From Lasioglossum baleicum (lineage: Eukaryota; Arthropoda; Insecta; Hymenoptera; Halictidae), in contig NC_134936.1 of assembly GCF_051020765.1 (NCBI RefSeq), positions 3,781,045-3,845,044 of the forward strand: a stretch of DNA of 64,000 bases, read 5' to 3'. Under the pieces are notes generated by a model. It did no database searches. It was given only the letters and a program-made list of their open reading frames with translations, and was not told the DNA's origin. Position 1 is the stretch's first letter. Each line of letters begins with the position of its first letter. The position numbers and the translations under genes were made by a program. This document shows, in pieces, positions 50,008 through 62,239 of the stretch.

Positions 50008-50225
50008 CAGGCGTGGGCACGGGTGGAGCCCCTCAAACGCCTGCTCCCCCCACCAAGCTTCCTTTCGGTGGCGCTCCTCGTGGCTCCGATGCACGAGGCC
50101 TGCGCACTGCTTGTGACAAGCGAAACGCGTCCTTCCTACATAGTAACGACGGATGCTGGTGGGGGACAGTGGGCGCTACGATGGGGACAGTTTTGCCTCA
50201 ATTGAGGCAAAATTGCCCACGCCTG
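50008..50225. mobile_element. hAT-type MITE, duplication ctgtagag
   Basis: CAGGCGTGGGCACGGGTGGA ... AATTGCCCACGCCTG, flanked by ctgtagag at 50000-50007 and 50226-50233 (exact). 218 bp, almost identical to 29466-29683 in inverted orientation. Confidence 0.88.
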
Positions 50226-50477
50226 CTGTAGAGCGTCTGGATATTCGTATGCGTGGTTGGGCCGGCCTAACGGCTGGCCCTCTCCGCCCCCCACTGCCTA
50301 ACCCTAACTAATTCCGATCGCATCATTTTTCCATTACTAGTTCAAATTCTGTATGACGGCTATATAGAATGAAAAGATTATGCGATTAGAATTAGCTAGG
50401 GTTAGGTGGTGGGGGGCGGAGAGGGCCGGCCTGACGGCCGGCCCAACCACGCATACGAATATCCAGACGCTCTACAG

Positions 50478-50837
50478 CAGGCATGCACAGGCGGACGTTT
50501 TGGGAGCAGGAGCAATCGACCCTGCTCCTGAGCAGGGTCGGAGCAGTGACCTTGCTCGGACGTATGGAAGGGGAACCCACCAATTGTAAACGGAGCACGA
50601 GAGAAGACGAGAAGAAGAGCGTATGAGAGTGGGGGCGGCGTCTACGTTGTTGTAGTCTGACCACTCCGGCGCTCTCTCCACTTCCCCACGCCCCTCCCAC
50701 TCGTCTTCTCTCGTGCTCTGTTTACAAGTCACGCTTAGTGGGTTCCCCTTCCATACGTCCGATCTGCTCTGAGAGCATACGGGGAGCAACTTGGGAGCAC
50801 GGGAGTTGCTCTGAGAGCAAAGAGCTGTGCATGCCTG
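50478..50837. mobile_element. hAT-type element F short copy, duplication ctctacag
   Basis: CAGGCATGCACAGGCGGACG ... AGAGCTGTGCATGCCTG, flanked by ctctacag at 50470-50477 and 50838-50845 (exact). 360 bp; arms (ggaacccacc, gagaagacgag, accactccggcgc) match 22412-23593. Confidence 0.88.
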
Positions 50838-51075
50838 CTCTACAGCGTCAAAATGTAAACAAACGCCGCACCGAAACAGGTCTACGTTGCAGCGGAGCGT
50901 CCAGGAATGCGAAAAATTCAATACAGTATTCGCGATAGTTTTTTGCAAATATCTCGAAAACTAAAAGCGACCCCCAATATTGGAAAACGAAAAAGTTGTT
51001 CAAAATGTCCATATCTATAACATATATAAATTTCATCAAAATCGGAGAGGGTGGTACTTTTGTAAATAATTACCA

Positions 51076-51922
51076 TTGAAAACAGTGATTACAAACTTCA
51101 TGAACAAAATTTTGCGCAGGAATACAATTTAAAGCTGAAATATGTTTTCCGCCACTGGCGGAAACTCATGTCGCGCGAAGATATTTTGCATTCTCGTTCG
51201 AAAAAAACGTCGACTATGCAAACTTCACAGGGGGGTTTCTCAAGATAAAAGTCTGCTCTTTCGCGTGGTATAGTTCAATTTTTCGCTGGACCCTTATTTT
51301 TTGAGATAAATTCGAAAATATCCTCAAAAATTGGTGCAAAGTGGTGTCTTTCCGTCTTTAATGATTGTTTAAACATGTTCAAACATTCATAATGTATTGA
51401 TATTGGATATCACTGTATTCGGGAAAGTCTACAGAATCTTTTGCTGTAAAGAACAATTCAATATCGTTTATAATAACATCGCAATATTGGTTTAAAGTTG
51501 AAAAATATGTCTTTTTTTAAACTCCATTTTCTCAAACACTGGACGTATAGGAAAAAAATGAAAAATAGATTCGGAATCAGCGCGGAAAACTCTATAAGAA
51601 TCGCATAGTGGGAATCGAAATACTTTTTGGCTGTTAGACAGTGTTATTACTATTATTGTTGATTTTCAACATTTTTCTATTGAATAATATCTAAATTAGA
51701 GTCTACAATCTCATTTTTTATTTAAGAGGTGATAAGTGAACAAATTTGGTGAGGTGCCATTATTTAAAAATATATAGACATGTTTTCAAACATATTTGTT
51801 TCCATTAAAATACGAACTCGATGCAGAAAGTTGATAAATTATAATGAATCAACAATTTACGTGTAAGTAGCTGCAATACAATACGAAATTTTAACGTATT
51901 GTATTCATGAAATCATTGTACA
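51076..51922. other. Intergenic; diverged repeat at 51475-51665
   Basis: 51475-51665 (attcggaatcagcgcggaaa, atactttttggctgttagac) is an inverted relative of 61885-62090. No coding signal. Confidence 0.5.
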
Positions 51923-53299
51923 TACAGGGTGTTTACCTACAGGTGGGAGAAAATTTAAGGGGTGGTTCTCGACGATAATATAAGACGAAAATGAAGAATA
52001 AAAAAATTGCGATTTCGGCTTCGTTGTTTAGTTATTAACAATTAAAAATCCGCCTAAAATGCTGCAACACTTCTAACAAAAGTATACGTTGCGTACGTCA
52101 GACAGGCGCGCGACAGTCTCGTATCAAGTGACAAACGCATGCATACCTTGGTTCTCATTTGGGGCCCCAGCGAGGTGAAAATGTTTAAAAAATCGGTGGA
52201 CGACATTGAACCTACCTACTCGTTAAAATCCACAAGGGCATTTCTAATATCCGCCCTATGGAATTATCGAGTAGAAGGGGTCAATGCCCTTTCACTTTTA
52301 AATTCTTCTCACACATATTCATAAATCCTTATCCTGCACTATAATTGTTCATAACACCGTACCTAATATACTGGAATAAACGCTCTAGCACTATTTACAA
52401 TATCATACACACGCACTACAAGTTTACAGAGTCATGCGATTTCTGCGAACGGAAATCTTCGACGCGTGCAAGAAAAATCGTCCGTACAAGCTAGCATCTG
52501 TATGCACACTGATTCAAGACAGCTGATGAGGTCGATGCCAGATCGATAAAACAAATGAAGGTTTACAGCAAACTACCGTCCAAACATTGCGCGTTGCTAT
52601 ACCAATACATTGTCTATCCTGTTTTCACGAATTTCGTGATTCTTTCTCATTCTGTCTGTGACCGCGAAATATCTCATGTGTGTGCATTGACCACATTAGC
52701 TGTCTTGAATCAGTGTGCATACGGATACTAGCTTGTACGGACGATTCTTCTCGCACGCGTCGAAGATTTCCGTTCGCAGAAATCGCATGACTCTGTAAAC
52801 TCGTAGTGCGTGTGTATGATATTGTAAATAGTGCTAGAGCATTTATTCCAGTATATTAGGTACGGTGTTATGAACAATTATAGTGCAGGATAAGGATTTA
52901 TGAATTTGTGTGAGAAGAATTTTAAAGTGAAAGGGCATTGACCCCTTCTACTCGATAATTCCATAGGGCGGATATTAGAAATGCCCTTGTGGATTTTAAC
53001 GAGTAGGTAGGTTCAATGTCGTCCACCGATTTTTTAAACATTTTCACCTCGCTGGGGCCCCAAATGAGAACCAAGGTATGCATGCGTTTGTCACTTGATA
53101 CGAGACTGTCGCGCGCCTGTCTGACGTACGCAACGTATACTTTTGTTAGAAGTGTTGCAGCATTTTAGGCGGATTTTTAATTGTTAATAACTAAATAACG
53201 AAGCCGAAATCGCAATTTTTTTATTCTTCATTTTCGTCTTATATTATCGTCGAGAACCACCCCTTAAATTTTCTCCCACCTGTAGGTAAACACCCTGTA
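51923..53299. mobile_element. 1.38-kb palindromic element with cagggtgttt ends
   Basis: TA|cagggtgtttacctacaggt ... acctgtaggtaaacaccctg|TA. The arms (about 600 bp each) are nearly identical inverted copies around a ~100-bp loop near 52610. No transposase. A single-arm copy is at 40392-41149. Confidence 0.88.
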
Positions 53300-53339
53300 T
53301 AAGTAAGTATGGCATGTATGTAGGCATATGTATATGTAA

Positions 53340-54130
53340 AAAGTGACAATGTTTTTCCTTTTGTTCGGCGTCGACCGATGGTCGGCGGCGCCTGAAGCTG
53401 GAACCGCTCAGAAATGAGCGCGCGAGGAAGGCAATGAGGGAATCGTGCGAATGAGGGAGAGAGAGATGTTTCAATTGAAGGTCACAATTGCAAGTTATTG
53501 TCACTGTTCCGGATGCAAACGAATACAGGAGTCGATGGATCGAGTTACGGAGATCTTGATCGTGCTAAACTCTGCCCTTTTTCAGCGCGACGGAAATCTT
53601 GAGCTTCCCTTTAACGAGGGCCGCCGCGAACGGAAGATCTTCAGCGCGTAGGTGGGAAATCTTGCCGCGGTGCAGACGCACGAGTCGCGATAAGAGAAAA
53701 TGAGATCCACACCGACTCTCAAACTAATTATAACCGGAGTGCAAATTAATAGTAAAGATACTAAAAGACATAAGTATCGCGAACAAACAACTAGATAGAA
53801 CGTGAAGCGTGATTCGAAGAACAGAGAATCGAAGAAAATTGTATTAACTCGCAGAACTGATCGGAAGAGGCTCGCTCCGCCAAGGGAGGGCCTTTAAATA
53901 TTCGCCGAAACGGCAGGCGGGGTCGCACGTGATTGGTTCCGGATCGATCGCATGATCCGGGAAGACGACGGTTCAAGATTCGAATCGTAGAGATTTGCGG
54001 GTGATGGAAGCTGACAAACACACCGTAGCCTCGCGCTACGGTTACGCATGATCGCTACGCGACTCTAAACAGGGTTGAAAAAAGAGCAGAGCGAACGGAG
54101 CTCGACGGTTGGCGTACCGACCGGCAAATT
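53340..54130 (-). other. GC-rich block, possibly an LTR-like promoter region
   Basis: About 790 bp clearly richer in GC than its surroundings. On the minus strand, ccaatcacgtgcgacc is followed by gaatatttaaaggccc, a CAAT/TATA-like arrangement. I could not find matching ends or a target duplication, so an LTR is only one possibility. Confidence 0.3.
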
Positions 54131-55509
54131 CACAATTCGAATCTTGAACACCTTTGCTTACATTTCAAAGCATTGCACAATGGTATATAATACAAAGAAA
54201 TCCAGAAGCGTCAAATATTGACGTTGCTTCAATTTTTATACCAACGAGCGTCTAAGACAGTGTTCTAAGTGTATTTATACAGATATTAAAGTTGGACGAA
54301 TGTAATTATATTTATAAGATGTAAAAGGAGCAAATGCAAAAAGTCTTTTACAATTCGAGACAGTCCGAGACATTTTTTCCCGACATATAATTCCTTTTCC
54401 ACAATATACATATAGCATATATGTATAAATGTATGTATATTTAAGATGCACTATAATGGAGAAACTCAAGTTTCAAGAATAAACAATGTTCAAGCCCGAT
54501 GTGGCACGTTTTCCCGTTGTTCGATCGATCTAAAATTTTGTATGGATTTTTTTTTAGTCGGTGCCACAGTCTTAGGGGATGTTCCGACTAAAAATCGAAG
54601 GTCGAAAAATAAGGTCCACCCTAAGTGTACAGCGAACTTTATGGTGACACTAGCTACACCATGAGGGCTTTACACCATCGAACTTGGTCCACATTTTTGT
54701 CCAATAAAACAGTGAAAAAAATTGTACTTAATAATTTTAAAGGTGTTGTTTTAAAGGGGATGCTTTCATCTTAAAAGCTGTGGAAGATCCATTCACGACG
54801 AAAATTTTTTAACGTTTTCACAAAGGTTTCAGTTTGTAGCATTTTTGTGGAAAAATATATGGATCTTCGGTTTCTCGTTTGCTACATCATGTAAAAGTAT
54901 CCTAGAAGGAAATGAATAAAAGTGTGCGAAAGTAGAACCTTGAAGTTTTGAAATGTGTCCAAATTTATTGCTACACGATTGTTTTTTACGTAATTACAAC
55001 ATATTAAATATCGTCAATTTCTCAAGAATCCAAAATTTCATTTTATAAATATAGCATTATGTAAGCTTTAATTAACAATTTATTACCTTCAGATTAAACG
55101 GTTTTATTCAAAAGTGTGTTTTTATAATTATTACAATCTTACTATAAAACAAGTGCATTATACTTGAAAGGAATTTCGATATTTTCTACGTTGAAGTTTC
55201 ACTTAACTTGGGAAAATTAAACTCGCAAGCATGATTGGTAGGCACTTTTGAAGTTTTAGCAAAAATAGATTCCCTTGCGAAGTTAATCTGCTGCTATACG
55301 CCCCCTAATAAATTATCAGCTGCAGCGCCAGACACAAGTCTCTCTGATAATATGATATTAATACACAAATGTTAAAGTTAGGAAGATTCACGTACTCGTG
55401 TCGATACATGCATATGTAGGTATACATATACTCATTCATGAATATTTATTGATTGCCGTTATGTCGATATGACAGTGGTGCATATTCACTTCAGAAAGAG
55501 CCATAATAG
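54131..55509. other. Intergenic; repeat at 54440-54660, otherwise nothing
   Basis: 54440-54640 (cgttgttcgatcgatctaaa, cacagtcttaggggatgttc, ggtccaccctaa) is related to 27880-28015 (inverted) and 28735-28800. The rest is AT-rich. Confidence 0.45.
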
Positions 55510-55511
55510 TA

Positions 55512-56918
55512 CAGTCATTTGGTAGTTTTACCTGGAAAGTTTTCCGGGAGTTTTAAAAATGTGTAATTTTATAGATTTCGATGTGCTCTTTCCGAATTTC
55601 AACTTTGTCAACTCGTATCTTTGCCGCTCGCGCCGCCATATTGGAAAAATGGCGCCTAATAGCAGTTTTTTGACAATATCTCCTTTCCGACTCATTTTAC
55701 GATAAAAATATTCATATACAAAATTAAACTAGAGAAAATTTCCTACAATTTATGTAATAACAATTTTTTTTGTAAAATCAATAGTTTTGGCGTACGAGCT
55801 GCGCAGACTATTATTCATCTACACCAACACGTGTTTTTCGTATATTTACGAAAAATATTTTACTGTGCGTAAAGTCAAAATAAATAATTAAATTACAGAT
55901 GGAAACAATTTAAAAAATGTTAATTTCTCATTTTAAACATGGAGAAATTTTCAAAATGTACATAATTCAATACATACAGGGTGTCCCAGAACAAGTGTCG
56001 TTCCTTGAAATGGGAGGTTCCTGAGACCATTCTAAGAGACATTTTCCTTTGCACCAATGTCAACTGCGGCTTTGTTTAGGAGTTATTAACGAAAAACACG
56101 GACCAATCAGAGCGCGCCCTGGGCCGCCGCACCGTCACGATGCGATGTCACGGCGTACCGCGACACTCGCTTGCCGGCGCGGCTTGGCGCACCGGGCCAG
56201 GGCGCGCTCTGATTGGTCCGTGTTTTTCGTTAATAACTCCTAAACAAAGCCGCAGTTGACATTGGTGCAAAGGAAAATGTCCCTTAGAATGGTCTCAGGA
56301 ACCTCCCATTTCAAGGAACGACACTTGTTCTGGGACACCGTGTATACAGGTTGTCCTGCTGAAATGAGATCAGCAGGATATCTCAGAAGACGTTGCCGTT
56401 ATTAAAAAAGTGTTCGTACAAAAGTTGTTTGGTATGATGGGCTACATAATAAAAAATATAAAAAAAATTTGTTTGATTTTTGCTTTTTTTAGCAAAGCGA
56501 AGAAGATTACGCTAAATTTCGGAATTGTGCATTGCATGTGGATTAGGCCTACTGGGGACACCACGATAGAAAAAACGCGCCGCTTACTCTACCTCAAGGT
56601 GGTTAGGTGGTAGGTGTGGAAATGAGTTTTTTAGCCAAAATGCATGTTGAAGTACACTTTGCGGCGCTCGTACGCCAAAACTATTGATTTTACAAAAAAA
56701 ATTGTTATTACATAAATTGTAGGAAATTTCCTCTAGTTTAATTTTGTATATAAATGTTTTTAACGTAAAATGAGTCGGAAAGGAGATATTGTCAAAATCT
56801 GCTCTTAGGCGCCATTTTTCCAATATTCGGAAAGAGCATATCGAAATCTATAAAACTACCCATTTTCAAAACTCCCGGAAAACTTTCCAGATAACCTATT
56901 TTTCGAACCAAATGACTG
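55512..56918. mobile_element. Foldback element with a nested family C MITE
   Basis: TA|cagtcatttggtagttttac ... cgaaccaaatgactg|TA. Inverted arms: caatagttttggcgtacgag, ctccggatcgactcattt-type and tccggg-agttttaaaaatg words pair with 56650-56918. The centre holds family C at 55977-56342. Confidence 0.75.
55977..56342. mobile_element. Family C palindromic MITE, second copy
   Basis: TA|cagggtgtcccagaacaagt ... cttgttctgggacaccgtg|TA. Differs from 5669-6034 at only a few positions by eye; same 366-bp length. Confidence 0.88.
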
Positions 56919-56987
56919 TACTATAACAGCACAGGAAATCATTGTTTCTAGGTGAAAAAAACTTCGAACCTACTTCTTTTTAATGAG

Positions 56988-57314
56988 CAGTGGCGGATCA
57001 AGCCATCTGGGGGTCCTAAGCGGTCAAAATTTCGGGGCCCCCCTAAAAGAAAGTTTCAAGAAAAACTCTCATACAGTTATACCCAAAAACGAAAAGTAAT
57101 CACAAATTCCAGAGTGCAACTTAGAGGCCATACATTTTACATTGAACAATTAATGACCTTTTCTTTTTTAGCAAAGGTACCTGTTAACGGTAGCCACGAC
57201 TGTTGCACAATTTTTCAAGCTAAACATTTTCTGCTACAAGAACGGGGCCCCCAAAACCAAACCGCGGGGTCGCCCGTGGCCGCTTTAATCTGATTACCAC
57301 TTAATCTGCTCCTG
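56988..57314. mobile_element. hAT-type MITE, duplication ttaatgag/ttaatgat
   Basis: CAGTGGCGGATCAAGCCATC ... CTTAATCTGCTCCTG, flanks ttaatgag (56980-56987) and ttaatgat (57315-57322). The CAGTGGCGGATC terminus is common among animal hAT elements. 327 bp. Confidence 0.65.
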
Positions 57315-57365
57315 TTAATGATTTTTACATCGATCGATTCTTTAGAAAACATCACTAATCATAAT

Positions 57366-57368
<3 letters not shown>

Positions 57369-57405
<37 letters not shown>
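57369..57405 (+). repeat. (AG)n microsatellite
   Basis: An uninterrupted run of about 18 AG units. Confidence 0.95.
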
Positions 57406-57408
<3 letters not shown>

Positions 57409-57612
57409 TTTAGACATTGTTTAATACCAGTTTTCTATGTCGTTTAGCTGACTTTCATAGAGCAGAACTAGTAAATTCGTACGAATACCGTCTTGAAATT
57501 ATTTTGCATCAAGTTCAAACTACACAGAAGAGATTCTGACAAAAATCGGCTGTGTGCTAGTAAGTTCTAACCAGCCTGCCACAATTTGTTAAAGTTTTTA
57601 TAACATCGTACG

Positions 57613-58165
57613 GTGGTGGATTGAATTCTCCTAGCAGACGACACTCGCGCGTGAATGTGTGGTACACTCACACACCGCTAGACCACGTATATGTACGTAC
57701 GCGAGCATTGCAAGGGTCCGGTATTCCACTTCTGATTTCTCGATAATGCAAAGACAGGGCTTTTTAGTAGTCAAAATCGCTAGATGAAAGATCAATCTAG
57801 GGCGCTGTTTGCCTCAAAAGTGCTTCTTTTAACGTTTCCGAGCGATAGTTTTGCAATATTCGGCTGCATGTTGCCCGTCAGATGGCGCTGCAGTCACGCC
57901 GGCGTACTAGCTTCTCCGACGGGCAACATACAGTCGAATATTGCAAAACTATTGCTCGGAAACGTAAAAGAAGGACTTTTGAGGCAAACAGTGACCTAAA
58001 TTGATCTTTCATCTAGCGATTTTGACTACTAAAGAGCCCCGTCTTTGCATTATCGAGAAATCAGAAGTGGAATACCGGACACTTGCAATGCTCGCGTACG
58101 TACATATACGTCGTCTAGCGGTGTGTGAGTGTTCACCCGCGAGCGTTGTCTGCTGGAAAAGACCC
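57613..58165. repeat. Palindromic element
   Basis: gcattgcaagggtccggtat, gataatgcaaagacagggct and gaaagatcaatctag pair with complements at 57985-58110; the centre near 57893 carries ttgcccgtcagatggcgctg. No coding capacity. Confidence 0.75.
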
Positions 58166-58339
58166 CCTTAAAAAGAGATTATTTTGGTCAAGAAGAGGGT
58201 CGTAAAAAAAAGAAACACTGCACTACTATATATTATAATATTATAATGGCGTAATTTCATTTGTTTTTCAATTATTTAACTATGTTCTACCAATCCGACT
58301 ATCTCGAAACTTTCAGATACATTAGATAGGTAATAGAAC

Positions 58340-58560
58340 AATGTTTCTATGTGAGTTTCGCCAACTTGTTTGTGGTATTTTTCTGACTAAAATGACACTA
58401 AAAGGCGATATAATTTCAACCGTGTTTAGTGGTTTAATTGACGATTAAAGTTTCGGGCGCAAGAAAGGACAGCGCGATCCGTGTTTACTTTACATGCTGT
58501 CCTTTTCTACGTTCGGCATCCTTTGTACTTTCGGCGCGGTCGACGCAGTCATAAAAAAAC
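58340..58560. repeat. Family A fragment
   Basis: tttgtggtatttttctgact, ggcgatataatttcaaccgt and ggcgcggtcgacgcagtcat match family A. 59445-59475 (cgtgactttactgta) may be its displaced right end. Confidence 0.6.
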
Positions 58561-58593
58561 TACGCGCGGCAGAAATGAAACTTCTTGCAGTCT

Positions 58594-58771
58594 AGTAATG
58601 TTTAGAAGTAAATTAACATTGGAAATGGTAAATAATCCTGATGAAGCGACAACAAGATCAGGAACAACTCTCGATGCAGTATTTGCAAGACATTTAGATA
58701 AAATTCAATCAAGAATATTTGCATCATATTTTAGCTATCACAAGCCAATTGTTTCAATAATAGAATCATAG
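58594..58771 (+). pseudogene. Possible endonuclease-domain fragment of a mobile element
   Basis: Open stretch reading NNPDEATTRSGTTLDAVFAR ... FASYFSYHKPIVSI then stop. The TxxSGTTLDAVF ... SYHKPI arrangement resembles the C-terminal end of exonuclease-endonuclease-phosphatase domains carried by some retroelements. The fragment is short, lacks the upstream catalytic residues and is truncated; identity uncertain. Confidence 0.3.
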
Positions 58772-58905
58772 AAAATCATAGAAAAAGTAATGAATGTTCA
58801 AAATTTGCAACGCAAAGAAGGAGAGCGTATGGGAAAGACAGAGACACAGTAAATAGCATTTCCCATACGCTCTCCTTCTTTGCGTCGCAAATTTTTCTAT
58901 GATTC
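58770..58905. repeat. Hairpin
   Basis: aggagagcgtatgggaaa and tttcccatacgctctcct flank a short loop; gaatcatagaaaa at the left is mirrored by tttttctatgattc. Confidence 0.7.
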
Positions 58906-58929
58906 TACAAGAACTACGAAACATGTATT

Positions 58930-59156
58930 TTAAATTTTCATTAAGGGCCCTAATAAAACAGTAAAAAGATGCCTTTTTTATTTTTGCATGTTAACTTTGT
59001 AAATTATAATTTTTTGGAAAATCTTTTTTGCATATCATTTCATAAACCAGTGCTTCTAATTGATTCTAAAAAATCAGGTCGTTTGCTACAATTATAAAAA
59101 AGTTATTCTGTTTTAAAGGGCGTTCGAATACTTTCGTGAGCCACTGTATATAACAT
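58930..59156. repeat. Dispersed repeat ending in cactgta
   Basis: gggcgttcgaatactttcgt + gagccactgta parallels the end at 15660-15695, with a left region like 30600-30660. Confidence 0.5.
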
Positions 59157-59723
59157 ACAACTTCTCCAAAATTGGTTAATAACTAACAATTTAAGCATCA
59201 AACCTGCATAAAACTGAAGTGGGAATGTAGCCAAGGCTTCATTTTACATTCTACAATCTTAAAAGTTCACCAATGAAGTCTTTAAAGTTAGTAAATTAAT
59301 TATGAAAATGTTACTTGTCAAACTATTCGAGGTTATTCGCGAAACTTCGTCACTTCCGTAACGCTAGAAAATTGTAGCCCCCACAGCACACACAAAGAAG
59401 TTTCACTTCAAAAATAGTGTCCCTACACGATCTCTCTCCCTGCTCGTAACGTAACAAATCGTGACTTTACTGTACCATTGTTTGAAAATAACGAAAAGCA
59501 ACAGCACTTATGCACTACTTAAGAGTCGCAAAGATCAGGACGAACGAGATCATGGTCAACAGAGAAACGACGCGACGCTTACCTGGAAGCGAGATTAGAG
59601 AGAAGTTTAAAAACCAAGTGGATTGCCTTGACACGATAGGAGTCATCGGACGTGAGAAAAATATTATACTCAAACGCGATGATGAACTTCGACGACACAA
59701 ATTGATTACCCACTTTAATGTTA

Positions 59724-61540
59724 CACTCCCAAAGAATCTCCCAAGAATCTTTAATTTCTCGTGTTAATATTATGCTAGCGTGGAAACTCTGTGTAGTGTG
59801 TAAAACATACCTTCTGGGAATATGTGAACAGAACATAGATTGACTATAATTCAATGAGTTCTCTTAATTGGAATGGAAACACATAATTCGACACATACAA
59901 AATGATAGCACACTGGAACTATATTTATATATTCTTCAGTGTTTCATGAGCTTCCACGGAGTTACAGTATTCAATTTGTGTTTAGAGCTTTGTCGTATTG
60001 CTATTCTCTTAATGGGTCATGGCAAAAAGTGTAGCGATGTGACTTCCGATGTGGATGCGCCTTAATGGAGACAGGGGGAGAGGAGCGCAGAGAGCGCTAG
60101 TGTGTCGGATATTTTGCCTGATGGAGAATATTAATGTTAACTTTTGTTATATCATTTAATAAAGTACGTATGTAGTAGTGATGGTGAGTTCGAATAATTG
60201 CCCCTCAATCACGTAGCTTTATCCACCGTACGGCGAGATTATCCAACAAAAAGATTAGTGAAAGCGAAATTAGCAGAATTTTAGCTCTGAGAAAACAAAA
60301 GTTGTCTATTACTCAAATTGCAAAAGAAGTTAGTCGCAGTTGAAAAGTTATATACAATTTGCTGAAAGATACAAGTGCATATGGAAATGGAATCAATGAA
60401 AGTACAGGAAGGCCAGCAGCATTATCTGAACGCGATACACGAGCAATAATACGTGCTGCTTCCAATTTTTGTGCTACTGCAAGAGAGATTGCTAAGAAAG
60501 CTGGAGTCGAAACACATACTCAAAATGTTCGTTGTGTACTTCAGACTAGTAATATTATAAATCGGTCTAGAACAACAGCAAAACCATCATTAAACGCAAG
60601 ACATAAGGAGGCACGTTTGTTATTCGCAAAAGAACATATACGTTGGAAAAAGACTTGGAGAAAAGTAATTTTTACGAATGAGAAGCGGTTCAACCTTGAT
60701 GGACCAGACGGATGTACACATTATTATCGTGATATTCGTAAGCAGCCATCGACAAAAATTCGACACCAAATGTATGGAGGTGGAGTAATGGTCTGGGCTC
60801 GTATCGGATATAAAGGAAAGACAGAAATAAAGTTTATTCACGGGACAATGAATAGCGTTCGTTATCTCCAATTAATAAAATATCAAATTTATACGTATGC
60901 AGAACGATTACTGAAGCATCATTATATTCCAACAAGATAATGCTGCAGTACATACTGCTAAAATTGTTAAGGAATATTTTTTAAATGAAAATAGCTCCAC
61001 TCCTCAATGGCCGGCGTGCTCACCCGACCTTAATATCATTGAAAATTGCTCGGCAATGCTTTCGCAAGCAGCGTATGCTGACGGCCAACAATTTTCTCTC
61101 TCAAACATGAATTAATTAAAAACTTACATTACAACTGAATGGGAAAATTTAATTTAGACAAAAATTAAAGAACTACATAATTCTGTACCTAAAAGGATGG
61201 TGGAAATCATAAAAAACAAAGGAGATTCCACACATTATTAGAAAAATATAGTTTGGTGTATATATTGTTATAAGAAATAGGTATGCTTTTGTTTCATGAA
61301 ACATATAGTTGTAGTGTATAAAATATATATCTTTATTTTTCAAGTGTATCATTTCGTTTGTGTCGGATTATGTGTTTCCCTTCCTATTAAGAGAACTCAT
61401 TGAACTAAAGTCAGTCTATGTTTTGTTTACATATTCGCAGAAGGTATGTTTGACACACTACACAGAGTTTCCACGCTAGCATAATCTTAACACGAGAAAT
61501 TAAAGATAGCACACGTGTGCTATCTTGTTCTTTGGGAGTG
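59724..61540 (+). mobile_element. Tc1/Tc3-like transposon, 1.8 kb
   Basis: TA|cactcccaaagaatctccca ... atcttgttctttgggagtg|TA. Inverted ends of about 170-200 bp (cgtggaaactctgtgtagtg, ctattaagagaactcattga and complements). Contains one transposase relic. Confidence 0.88.
60236..61241 (+). pseudogene. Tc1/Tc3-type transposase, defective
   Basis: N-terminal helix-turn-helix (SESEISRILALRKQ, LSITQIAKEVSRS), TGA stop at 60341, then GINESTGRPAALSERDTRAI, REIAKKAGVETHTQNVRCVL, VIFTNEKRFNLDGPDG, GGGVMVWARIGYKGKTEIKF. A frameshift near 60925-60935 moves to FQQDNAAVHTAKIVKEYF and WPACSPDLNIIENCS; further stops follow before the end at 61241. Spacing of Asp and Glu is 34 residues (DD34E). The first catalytic Asp expected in FTDEKRF is Asn. 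Confidence 0.87.
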
Positions 61541-62128
61541 TATATCCGCTTTTGATAGCTTCGTTGTAATTGTGCAATTTAATTTCGGGTTAAGGGCATC
61601 GTCGGCGCGCCTCCATTGGAGTTTCAATCGATAAACTACGTAGTTAAATCACAGCACTAATTACGGTGCCACCAAAGGCCAATGGGTAATAGAACACTGC
61701 CAAAGGAGTTTCACCGATTAGAAACTTGATTTCGATTGATTTTAGATCAACGCAGAACTTGCGTGACAGCATTTAATTTTGAAAGTCGGAATTGAAAAAG
61801 CATCATGTTTTTATTAAAGTATCATGAATTTGGCTGAAACACTAAATTCTGCGTAAAAAGGTATTTTACGGAATAAGAACTAATATTAATAACACTGTCC
61901 AACAGCCAAAAAGGATTTCAATTCTCACTATGCAATTCTTATAGATTTTTCTGCGCTGATTCCGAATCTGTCCTTAATTTTTCTCTTAGACGCACAGTTT
62001 TTGAGAAATTTGAGTTTTAAAAAATGACATATTTTTCAACTTTCAACAAATATTGTGTTGTTATTATAAAAGATATTGAGTAGTAGTAGTATTGAGTAGT
62101 ATATATAGGCGGGTTCTAAGCCACTTTT
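61541..62128. other. Intergenic; diverged repeat at 61885-62090
   Basis: 61885-62090 is an inverted relative of 51475-51665. Otherwise nothing recognised. Confidence 0.45.
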
Positions 62129-62176
62129 CACTTCACGGGAGAGCGGTACCGCCACTTCACGGGAGAGCGGTACCGC
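62129..62176 (+). repeat. 24-bp tandem duplication
   Basis: cacttcacgggagagcggta + ccgc occurs twice head to tail without change. Confidence 0.9.
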
Positions 62177-62239
62177 CGAGCTGTATAGCACGAGCATATA
62201 TTACGTCATATTTTTAATGGAATTATTGCATCATGTTTT

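Larger units (their letters stand above)
49770..51075. mobile_element. Foldback element with two hAT MITEs at mirror positions
   Basis: ggtaattatttacaaaagta and cgctccgctgcaacgtagac at the left are mirrored by ctacgttgcagcggagcgtc and acttttgtaaataattacca at the right. A GC-rich inner palindrome (gttgggccggcctaacggct; 50233-50469) forms the centre. Insertions at 50008-50225 and 50478-50837. Confidence 0.8.
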
